Positions 1 through 6,746 of a stretch of DNA of 22,565 bases are shown here, one piece after another. Numbering within the stretch: position 1 is the stretch's first letter; the number at the start of each line of letters is the position of its first letter. The position numbers and the translations under genes are program-made. Origin of the DNA: a virus; IMG/VR virus record IMGVR_UViG_3300025846_000041, positions 1 through 22,565 of that record, one strand, 5' to 3'. The notes beneath the pieces were generated by a model. The model saw only the letters and a program-made list of their open reading frames with translations, searched no databases and was not told the DNA's origin.

Positions 1-324
1 GAGGAGGTCACGGTCGAGCAGACTCTCGCGGCGATGGGTAGCACGGTCATCGCGGAGACGTACTCAGTCCCCGGCAGCCTGCTCGTGGCCGCGTCCACAA
101 GCAAACTCGGGATCAACGTCTCAGCTAAGGCCGCCCGCGACCGTTGCGCCGCCATCCTTGCCGAGATTGTGGCTGAACTGGGCAGCAACGACACCATGAC
201 CGGCAGCGTGCAGGACGTGCAGATCGCGTCGCAGAACTGGCACCAGGGCATGCGCCCAGACCCGCCCGCGCGCGTTGTGTGGGTCGAGTTCGCGCTGAAT
301 GTCACGGCTCGCGTGACACCGTAA
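1..324 (+). CDS. Probable tail terminator / tail completion protein (5' partial)
   Basis: The reading frame is open to the left edge, so the gene starts upstream; the first ATG in view is at 34, but the frame continues in front of it (EEVTVEQTLAA) without a stop. About 107 residues are visible. It is a compact alpha/beta protein with a helix rich in Ala, Glu and Arg (residues AARDRCAAILAEIV) and a C-terminal strand ending in VWVEFALNVTARV. Ending on a strand of this kind, directly before the tail tube genes, fits tail terminator proteins that cap the tail at the neck. No diagnostic motif was seen, so the role rests mainly on gene order; a head-tail connector is the main alternative. Confidence 0.55.
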   Translation, partial: EEVTVEQTLAAMGSTVIAETYSVPGSLLVAASTSKLGINVSAKAARDRCAAILAEIVAELGSNDTMTGSVQDVQIASQNWHQGMRPDPPARVVWVEFALNVTARVTP

Positions 325-338
325 TCGAAGGGAGATAC

Positions 339-554
339 GTGAAGGTCAAGCTACTCGTCAAGCGCGACAGTTGCGCGGCTGGATCGGTGGTCGATTACGG
401 CCCCGAGATGGCGCGCGAACTCATCGCGAAGAGGGAGGCGGAAGAGTTCATTCCGGGCTCGCCGCCGAAGAAGGAACCCGCGCCCGAGAGGGCGCCGAAG
501 CCAGTCAAACAAGAGGCCGCGGAAGCGGCCATTTCCGTTAAGGAGGACGTGTGA
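339..554 (+). CDS. Small hypothetical protein between terminator and tail tube genes
   Basis: A 71-residue protein starting at GTG 339, preceded by AAGGGAG; an in-frame ATG at 279 lies inside the upstream gene without a good site and is not preferred. The first 40 residues (VKVKLLVKRDSCAAGSVVDY...) look like the small beta-barrel-like proteins many phages encode near the connector genes, in which a KVKLL strand is followed by a G-x-V-V-x-Y turn and a helix. The rest is a Pro/Lys/Glu/Ala-rich, probably disordered tail. Its stop TGA overlaps the GTG of the next gene (GTGA), and the AAGGAGG in its last codons serves that gene. Function unknown. Confidence 0.75.
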   Translation: MKVKLLVKRDSCAAGSVVDYGPEMARELIAKREAEEFIPGSPPKKEPAPERAPKPVKQEAAEAAISVKEDV

Positions 555-934
555 GCGTTCTGAAAGGAAACCTGGCGAGCATCCGCGTCGCCGCCAATGC
601 CATTCTGGAGTGCCAGAATTGGTCGCTCGACATCTCCCAGGAGACCGTTGACACCACGTCCTTCGGCGATACCTTCCGAGAGAGTACCCCGACCTTCGCC
701 ACATGGTCCGCCACCGCGAAGGGCAACTACTGCATCACCGACACCACCGGCCAGCTCGCGCTACAGACGGCGGTCCTCGCTGGCACAGAAGTGGGAGACA
801 TCCGCTGCTACGTCGATGCCACGCACTACTACCACGGCCCGGCCTACGTCTCGGCTTCCATCAGCGCGGCTGTGGATGGCATCGTCGAGATCAACTGGAC
901 GTTCGCGGCCAGCGGCCCCCTCGCCTACGCCTGA
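551..934 (+). CDS. Tail tube-like protein, paralogue 1 (short)
   Basis: A 127-residue protein with GTG start at 551, seven bases after AAGGAGG (539-545) and overlapping the previous stop. It is nearly all beta strand. Motifs ECQNWSLDIS, VDTTSFGDTF and a C-terminal SASISAAVDGIVEINWTF followed by a GPL ending match the architecture of siphovirus tail tube proteins, whose monomers form hexameric rings around the tape measure. The next gene repeats the same motifs (CKSWTLDF, VDVTSFGDTF, STSISASIDGVVEQPF), so the two are tandem paralogues. This copy lacks the roughly 65-residue N-terminal insertion of its neighbour. Which copy forms the bulk of the tube cannot be told from sequence. Confidence 0.8.
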   Translation: MSVLKGNLASIRVAANAILECQNWSLDISQETVDTTSFGDTFRESTPTFATWSATAKGNYCITDTTGQLALQTAVLAGTEVGDIRCYVDATHYYHGPAYVSASISAAVDGIVEINWTFAASGPLAYA

Positions 935-949
935 GTGGGGGGCTGACCT

Positions 950-1588
950 ATGACCGTTATCAAGGGACGCCTCGGGGCCGTTTACATGGCCCAGATCGGG
1001 GCCGGCACCACGGCATTGACGAACGAGGCCACCACCGCCAACGCCGCCAAGACCGTCTTCACCATCGCCGACGAGGCCAAGCGATTCCTCGACCCGGACA
1101 CCGCCGTTGTTATTGACTACCCCGACAACGCGACTCCGGTCACGAGCTACGCATCCATCCAGCGCCCCGGCGGCATCGTCACGTGGGCAGCGACCCCCGG
1201 TGATGGGGACGTGTTCATCACGGGTAAGTACCTGCCCGTCGCCGTAGTCGGCGAGTGCAAGTCGTGGACGCTGGACTTCGCCACTGAGTTCGTCGACGTG
1301 ACCTCCTTCGGCGACACGTTCAAGCGGCAGGTCGCGATGATTACCCAGGGCACAGCCAACATCGAGGGCTTCTATGTGGACGAGACCCTGTTCAACGAGA
1401 TGATCTCGACCAATCCGCGCATCGGCGTCGACCTGTTCGTCGATTCCACGGCGGGCTATGAAATCCGCTACACCGGCTTTGGCACGCTGGGCAGTACGTC
1501 CATCAGCGCGTCCATCGACGGCGTGGTCGAGCAGCCGTTCGTCGTCAACTTCAACGACGGCCCTTACTACGTGGCGGGGCTCGCCTAA
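950..1588 (+). CDS. Major tail tube-like protein, paralogue 2 (long)
   Basis: A 212-residue protein; ATG 950 follows GGGGGG with good spacing. It starts like its neighbour (MTVIKGRLGAVYM against MSVLKGNLASIRV). It then has an extra segment, roughly residues 15-90, with TVFTIADEAKRFLDPDTAV and a GGIVTW/VFITGKYLP pair of strands. It rejoins the shared core at ECKSWTLDFATEFVDVTSFG and ends in SISASIDGVVEQPFVVNF. The added segment looks like a small separate beta domain on the tube surface. Length and position before the chaperones fit a major tail protein. The next gene begins directly after its stop codon. Confidence 0.82.
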   Translation: MTVIKGRLGAVYMAQIGAGTTALTNEATTANAAKTVFTIADEAKRFLDPDTAVVIDYPDNATPVTSYASIQRPGGIVTWAATPGDGDVFITGKYLPVAVVGECKSWTLDFATEFVDVTSFGDTFKRQVAMITQGTANIEGFYVDETLFNEMISTNPRIGVDLFVDSTAGYEIRYTGFGTLGSTSISASIDGVVEQPFVVNFNDGPYYVAGLA

Positions 1589-2248
1589 GTGGCACGCCTA
1601 GGGATCCCGTCCGGGCAGCAGGGTCAGACTTTCCGTATCGACGGTCTTGAGGAGATGGCCAAGGGGCTGAAGCACACCTCACAGGACGTGCGCCCACTTC
1701 TCAAGAAGGTCAACCGCCTGTGGGCGCGCAAGCTCGCGGTCATCATCAAGGCGGCGGAACCGACAACCGGCGGCGTGGGCAAAGGTCGGCGGCGGCGCCG
1801 CTCCGATGCGAAGAAGAAGGAAGGCATCACGCACCGTCCGGGGGCCACGCCGCACAATACCCCGCACGGCATCATCCGCAAGTCTATCAAGACGCATGCC
1901 GGTGTCGACTACTCGTCCGTCACCGGCGGCGACGCACGCACTCCGCACTTCGTCGTCAGTGAGTTCGGCGGCGGAGTGTGGTGGCGCAGCAGGCACGGCG
2001 GCGCGCATGTTCCGCTGAACGCGACGCGCTCGCACAAATCGCACGCCGAACAGTTCGCCAAGCATGGCGCTAGTAGGGGCGGACACATCATCGGCGTCCG
2101 CGAACGTAGCGGGATGAAGGACGGTTTCCCGATGGGTCACTTCTTCTTCCCGACCGTGGACAAGAACCTCGACAAGATTTTCAAGGATTACTGGAACGAC
2201 ATGACCAAGAAAATCGCCGAACACACCGGGCACAAACTCAGCGCGTAA
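1589..2248 (+). CDS. HK97 gp10-like tail completion / neck protein
   Basis: A 219-residue basic protein whose GTG start abuts the preceding TAA. The N-terminus FRIDGLEEMAKGLK is the usual opening of HK97 gp10-family proteins (a strand, then a helix on a DGL core). The C-terminal half has HFVVSEFGG and GHFFFPTVDKNLDKIF, matching the family's late aromatic 'FFPTV' block and closing helix. The middle holds an Arg/Lys cluster (GRRRRRSDAKKK, about residues 69-80) and many His residues. Family members act at the head-tail joint or in tail completion. The gene normally lies before the major tail gene, so its place after two tail tube genes is slightly unusual. Confidence 0.65.
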   Translation: MARLGIPSGQQGQTFRIDGLEEMAKGLKHTSQDVRPLLKKVNRLWARKLAVIIKAAEPTTGGVGKGRRRRRSDAKKKEGITHRPGATPHNTPHGIIRKSIKTHAGVDYSSVTGGDARTPHFVVSEFGGGVWWRSRHGGAHVPLNATRSHKSHAEQFAKHGASRGGHIIGVRERSGMKDGFPMGHFFFPTVDKNLDKIFKDYWNDMTKKIAEHTGHKLSA

Positions 2249-2266
2249 GCACCACGAGGGGGACAC

Positions 2267-2656
2267 ATGACAGACGAAGTGAAGACGATCACAGCCGACG
2301 AAGTAGAGGCCGAACCCGCGCCCATGGACATCGACGCCGACCCTTCCAACTGGAAGCTGGCCGAGCAGATGGCCTACCGCGAGAAGACCGGCGTCAACCC
2401 GCAGTACGCCATGCTGAAGATCGGCAAGGCGTTCGAGACGGAAGACGCCGAGCAGTATTCCAACATCCCTCCGGAGTGGCTCCTGGGCCTTGCCTGGATC
2501 ACCGAGCGGCGCAAGGACAAGTTTCTGAAGTTCGACGAGATGGCGGAGAAACTTGAGTACGGCGCACTGCTGCGCGCAATCATCGCGTGGGCCACGACGA
2601 AGGCCGAATCAGACCCTCCTCCGGCGCCGAAGCGGACGGCGCGCAAGAAGTCGTAA
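2267..2656 (+). CDS. Tail assembly chaperone, short form (gpG-like)
   Basis: A 129-residue acidic protein; ATG 2267 follows GAGGGGG. It lies immediately before the tape measure gene, the invariant position of the lambda gpG/gpT-type chaperones that keep tape measure protein soluble and recruit tail tube subunits. Residues 20-100 are helical (NWKLAEQMAYREKTG, EWLLGLAWITERRKDKF, MAEKLEYGALLRAIIAW), and the tail is Pro/Lys/Arg-rich (PPPAPKRTARKKS). A second open frame in -1 register overlaps its end from 2557 and runs to 2781, as expected for the frameshifted partner. Family assignment rests on position, helical content and the frame overlap. Confidence 0.8.
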   Translation: MTDEVKTITADEVEAEPAPMDIDADPSNWKLAEQMAYREKTGVNPQYAMLKIGKAFETEDAEQYSNIPPEWLLGLAWITERRKDKFLKFDEMAEKLEYGALLRAIIAWATTKAESDPPPAPKRTARKKS

Positions 2657-2781
2657 CCGAAAAGGACATCTTCCGTTTGTGCATCGCCTACAAGTGGCGC
2701 AGAGAGGACGTACTTGATTTGACGGTCGAGCAGTTCAACGTCGCGGCCAAGGTTGCCGCCGAATATCACGGAGCTAAGTAG
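2267..2781 (+). CDS. Tail assembly chaperone, -1 frameshift product (gpGT-like)
   Basis: The -1 frame is open from 2557 (after TGA 2554-2556) to TAG 2779-2781, overlapping the short chaperone for about 100 bases. Its last 45 residues are clearly protein-like: VTEKDIFRLCIAYKW, then REDVLDLTVEQFNV and AAKVAAEYHG, a two-helix T-type domain. No independent start with a ribosome binding site precedes it; the GTG at 2587 lacks one. A -1 slip would give a fusion of about 171 residues. Frameshifted G-GT chaperones are conserved across siphoviruses. The stop overlaps the tape measure GTG by one base. The slip must lie between 2557 and 2656, and the exact codon is uncertain. Confidence 0.75.
2614..2620 (+). 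other. Candidate -1 slippery site (C CCT CCT)
   Basis: Within the overlap of the two chaperone frames no textbook X XXY YYZ heptamer is visible. The best candidate is C CCT CCT, read in the short-form frame as Pro-Pro. The P-site tRNA could re-pair perfectly with CCC after a one-base slip, but A-site re-pairing with TCC would be poor. The GC-rich self-complementary CGGCGCCG at 2622-2629 lies just downstream. This is a weak inference. Confidence 0.25.
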
Positions 2782-5700
2782 TGTCCTATAACAAGACGGC
2801 CACTTTCAATGTCCAGGCCGTACTGCAGGGCAAGGACAAGGGCTACTCCAGCACCATGAAGAAGGCGTCCGTCGACGCCGAGCACCTGAACAAGAACATG
2901 CACGGTCTCGGCCTCGCGTTCCAGAAGGTCGGCATGTCTGGCATCGGGCGCGGCTTCGGTGACCTCAAGAACGCCCTGCGCTTCCTGGTATCCGGCAACA
3001 TCAGCCAGGGCATGTCCAGCATCGGTCGCTCGCTTGAGGGCTTCAACTCGATGGGCGGCGGCATCGTCAAGACGTTCGCCGTCGCGGCTGCGGCCATCGG
3101 CGGCTTCATCGCCATGGGCGTCAAGGGGATCCAGACCTACGCCGCCCTCGGGGCCAGCATCACGAAGATCGGCTTCGTTTCCGGCATCAATCCAGAGGCC
3201 GCCACCAATCTCTACGCGCAATTCAAGATGACCGGCGTGGACGCAGAGGCGGGGGCCAAGGCCATCGCCATGTTCACGAAGAACCTGTACAAGGCGCGGT
3301 CGGGAGTCGGAGCGCAGGCGGGGGCGCTCAAGGACCTCGGTGTCAAGCTCAAGACATCCAGTGGCGAGTGGAAGACGGCATCCGAACTACTCCCCGAAGT
3401 CCGCGATCGCCTCAGCGAGACGAAGGACTCGAGCCTGAAGGCGGGCGTCGCCATGGCCCTCTTCAGCCGTGGCTGGCAGGTCCTCGGCCGCTGGATTTCC
3501 ACGGACGAGAAGCTCATCCAGAGCTACAACGACATCGTCAAAAAGTCCGGCTTCAAGTTCGACAAGGGCGGCTACGAGAAGTTCATCCAATCGCAGCGCA
3601 AGGTCAGCCTGACGTGGGCGCTCATGTGGGCGCAGATCGGCAAGATTATGTCCCCAGCCATGACCGCCATAGCCGGGTTCATCGGTACCTGGGGGCCGCG
3701 TGCTATCAAGGTGGTGAGCGGCGTCGGCAAGGCGTTCGGTAAGGCGTTCGGCTTCCTCGGCCCCGTCCCTGCCCTCATCCTCGCCCTCGGCGTCCCCCTC
3801 GGTGCCATTGCCCTCATCTTCACCAAGTCAGTGCAGTCGGCGCAGGCGTTCAAGGGTGCGCTGAAAACCATGGGCTGGGCGGGAGAGACGGCCGCCATCG
3901 ACGCCGACACCGCTGCGCTGGTGGCCAATAACGCGGCGCGCGCTGGCGGCAGCCTGGGCGGGATGGGCGCTCCCTACGCATCTCCGCGAATGAACAGGCA
4001 GGCAGACCTGAATGCGGCTTTCAAGGCGCAAGACCTCTCGGCCATGCAGAAGGCGGGATCCGCCGCCGGCCTCGCACCCACGCTCGGCACGATCGGTAAG
4101 GCAGAGCAGCCCGTGAGCAGGCTCGGCATAGTAGCGGCCAAGACCGGCGGTGCATTCCGTTCCCTGGGCGCTGGCATCGCATCTGCCGCCGTGTCGTTCG
4201 GTCCATTCATCATCGCCGCTGCCGCCGCGGGCGCGGCCTTTCTTCTGGTCAGGCCGTTCTACAGGGAGTGGAAAGACGCCGAGAAACAGGCCGCGGATGC
4301 CACCAAGGGTTTCGCCGATGCAGTCACTCTGAACCTGGAGCGTATAGCCGACAAGTTCGGCGTGTTGTCGGACAGGTACCAAGAGTTCGCCGATCTCATG
4401 GCATCCGACGTCATGGCGTCCCTCGATGAGCAGACCAAAGGCCCGGCACTCGGACTGAGCAGGATGACGTCCAACCTCGAGGCCCAGTGGAAGCACCTTC
4501 TGGGAGAGAAGTCCGATCAGGAGGTGGCCAAGGCCGCGGGGAAGATCCTGGACACCACCCAGGCCATATTCGACAAGGGGCCCCTCACGGCGGAGGGCAA
4601 GAAGAAGATCGTCGGGGCCATCGACGATCTGAAGGGACTCGGCACCATCGCGGCCCCAGCCGTAGCCTTGCTATCGCAGCAACTCCTGAACATCGACCCA
4701 AGCGCATTGGACGATACGGCGACAAAGGCAAAGAAGGCCAAGGAGGCGCTGAAGGCCGCCGCCGACGCACTCGCGATAATCAACGTCCAGATTCCCGGCA
4801 TGTCCGGCCCAGTGGGCATGAGCAAGAGTCAGGCCGTCGCCGGTGGGTGGATGGGACTCGACAAGGCCGGGACCGAGATCATGCTCAAGGGCGCGACCAT
4901 CGTCGAGGACGTCCAGAAGACGGCCGCCGAAACCGCCGCGGCCGGGGCCGACCTAACCAACACACTCGCATCCATCCCCAAGAACATCATCGAGATTCTC
5001 AACCGCGACTGGGCCGGGATTGGCGCCGCGACATTCAACGCGATGATCGCCTTCAATAGCGGCTTCGCGTCCCTGACCGACGAACTGGTCGGGCTCTGGG
5101 GCACGCGCATGAGTAGCCTCGCGAGCATCACCAGCGCACTGGGCAGCATCCTGTCCGTATTCGCGGACGCGCCAAAGAAGGCGCTCAGGCCGCTACAACA
5201 GAACTTTGCCGCGCTCGGCGTCGCTTTGTTCAACGCCATGATGCAGGTGAACGCCGCGTTCGCGCAGATGAGCGACGAAATGCTAGTCGCGGACGCCGCA
5301 CGCATGGGCAGTATCGGCACTGCGGCAGGGGGCATCGGGTCGTTCATCTCGGCGCTCGCCGACATGCCGAAGAAGGCCGTCAGGGTCATCCCGCAGGCGT
5401 GGCACAGTCTCGCGGCAACGCTGGCATCAGCCTTGTCCGCAGTCCTCTCGGTCTTCACCGACAAGGGCCTCGCCAAGCAGGCTGAACGCGCCGGTTCGGT
5501 CGGCAGCGCGGCTGGTGGCATCGGCAGCTTCATCGGCGCCATGGCCGACATGCCGGCCAAGGCCGTGAAGATCATCCCGCAGGCGTGGAAGAAGCTGGCG
5601 ACCGTGCTGAGTGCGGCGCTCGCCGCAGTCCTCAACGTCTTCGCCGCAACCAGCACCAAGGGCCTCGCCGGTAACGCCGAGCGTATCGGCAGCATCGGCT

Positions 5701-6746
5701 CGGCGGCGGGCGGCATCGGCAGCTTCATCTCTGCCCTTGCCGATCTCCCCGACAAGGCCGTGAAGATCATCCCGCAGAAGTGGAAGGCGCTGGCGAAGGT
5801 TGTCAAGTCGGCCGTCGATCAAGTCCTCGCGGTCTTCAAGAAACTGTCCACGAAGCAGCTCGGCGACAGTGCGACTCGGGCGGGTTCCGTAGCGGGCATG
5901 GCGGGCAGTCTCGGTTCCATCATCTCGATGTTTGTCGAGGCACCCGACAAAGCTGTGGCCGTCATCCCGCAGAAGTGGCACTCCCTCGCCGTCGTCATCA
6001 AGAAGGCCGTCGAGGAGGTCCTGAAGGTCTACAAGGACATGAGCGACGAGATGCTCGGCAAGAAGGGCGACCGCATGGGCCTCATCGGCGCGATGGTCGG
6101 CCCCCTCGGCGACATCCTGTCCTACTTCGCGAACGCCCCCAAGACCATCATCACGACCATGCGCCAGAACTGGGCCGCGTTCGGCACAGCCATGATCGAA
6201 GGCGTCGGAGGCGTCCTCAAACAGTTCGCGATTTGGGACGACAAGATGCTGAAGAGTAAGTCCGAGAAGATGGGCTTCATCGGTACCATGGTCAGCGTCA
6301 TCGGAAGCATCGCCGATCTCGCCGCCTCACTTCCCGACATGGCCGCCAACCTGCAGAAGTTCGCCACCATGACCTACGGCAATCTCTGGCAGGGCATCGG
6401 CAGCGCCCTCACGCAGATGATCAACGGCATCGTCGGCGCCCTGCACATCATCCCCGATGCGACCAAGCTGCAGACCGCGCTTGACGCCGTGACCCTGCTA
6501 CGCGACATCTTCGCGTCCATGGTCGAGGTATCGGCCAATTCCGTGAACGCGATGAACACTGCGCCCGTTCCAGCCCTCGCCGCCGTCCCCGCGATGGCGA
6601 GCACCCCCGGCGGAAGCGTGGATGTGAACGTCTCATGGCAGACCCTGACCGGCGAGCCGAGTGAGCGCGAGAAGCGGCAACTTGTCCGGCGCCTGAAGCC
6701 CGAGTTCACGCGCCTCGCCAATGACCGCAAGCGGACGTCCTACTGA
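2781..6746 (+). CDS. Tape measure protein
   Basis: A 1321-residue protein with GTG start overlapping the chaperone stop by one base. Tape measure proteins span the tail lumen and set its length; at about 1.5 angstrom per residue this suggests a tail near 200 nm (inference). Hydrophobic segments lie at residues 95-117, 325-351 and 467-493, as in many tape measures. The N-terminal 300 residues are helical and Lys/Ala-rich. Residues 735-1192 hold seven tandem repeats of 62-65 residues, with cores such as IPQKWHSLA and GSIGSAAGGIGSFISALAD. The C-terminus has a strand (SVDVNVSWQTL) then a basic helix (REKRQLVRRLKPEFTRLA), typical of the end that meets the hub. No lysozyme or peptidase domain was recognised. 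Confidence 0.95.
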   Translation: MSYNKTATFNVQAVLQGKDKGYSSTMKKASVDAEHLNKNMHGLGLAFQKVGMSGIGRGFGDLKNALRFLVSGNISQGMSSIGRSLEGFNSMGGGIVKTFAVAAAAIGGFIAMGVKGIQTYAALGASITKIGFVSGINPEAATNLYAQFKMTGVDAEAGAKAIAMFTKNLYKARSGVGAQAGALKDLGVKLKTSSGEWKTASELLPEVRDRLSETKDSSLKAGVAMALFSRGWQVLGRWISTDEKLIQSYNDIVKKSGFKFDKGGYEKFIQSQRKVSLTWALMWAQIGKIMSPAMTAIAGFIGTWGPRAIKVVSGVGKAFGKAFGFLGPVPALILALGVPLGAIALIFTKSVQSAQAFKGALKTMGWAGETAAIDADTAALVANNAARAGGSLGGMGAPYASPRMNRQADLNAAFKAQDLSAMQKAGSAAGLAPTLGTIGKAEQPVSRLGIVAAKTGGAFRSLGAGIASAAVSFGPFIIAAAAAGAAFLLVRPFYREWKDAEKQAADATKGFADAVTLNLERIADKFGVLSDRYQEFADLMASDVMASLDEQTKGPALGLSRMTSNLEAQWKHLLGEKSDQEVAKAAGKILDTTQAIFDKGPLTAEGKKKIVGAIDDLKGLGTIAAPAVALLSQQLLNIDPSALDDTATKAKKAKEALKAAADALAIINVQIPGMSGPVGMSKSQAVAGGWMGLDKAGTEIMLKGATIVEDVQKTAAETAAAGADLTNTLASIPKNIIEILNRDWAGIGAATFNAMIAFNSGFASLTDELVGLWGTRMSSLASITSALGSILSVFADAPKKALRPLQQNFAALGVALFNAMMQVNAAFAQMSDEMLVADAARMGSIGTAAGGIGSFISALADMPKKAVRVIPQAWHSLAATLASALSAVLSVFTDKGLAKQAERAGSVGSAAGGIGSFIGAMADMPAKAVKIIPQAWKKLATVLSAALAAVLNVFAATSTKGLAGNAERIGSIGSAAGGIGSFISALADLPDKAVKIIPQKWKALAKVVKSAVDQVLAVFKKLSTKQLGDSATRAGSVAGMAGSLGSIISMFVEAPDKAVAVIPQKWHSLAVVIKKAVEEVLKVYKDMSDEMLGKKGDRMGLIGAMVGPLGDILSYFANAPKTIITTMRQNWAAFGTAMIEGVGGVLKQFAIWDDKMLKSKSEKMGFIGTMVSVIGSIADLAASLPDMAANLQKFATMTYGNLWQGIGSALTQMINGIVGALHIIPDATKLQTALDAVTLLRDIFASMVEVSANSVNAMNTAPVPALAAVPAMASTPGGSVDVNVSWQTLTGEPSEREKRQLVRRLKPEFTRLANDRKRTSY
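4983..6356 (+). repeat. Seven tandem ~65-residue repeats in the tape measure gene
   Basis: Seven consecutive coding repeats of about 195 bases (one of about 186). Each begins with (P/R)Q-x-W or a variant followed by a small-residue helix, then a charged turn (DEML, KGLA, KQLG), then R-x-GSIG-AAGGIGSFI and a closing A-D-x-P-x-KAV. The middle units (about 5200-5960) are most alike; the first and last are diverged. Copy number would directly alter protein length and hence tail length. Confidence 0.85.

Noticed and set aside
279-338. ATG 279 as start of the small gene at 339
   Set aside because: It lies within the upstream gene without a suitable site, whereas GTG 339 has AAGGGAG at correct spacing.
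4829-5806. Minus-strand open frame of 325 codons inside the tape measure gene
   Set aside because: High GC keeps antisense frames open; its periodicity is the shadow of the tape measure repeats, and no supporting ribosome binding site or neighbour was seen.
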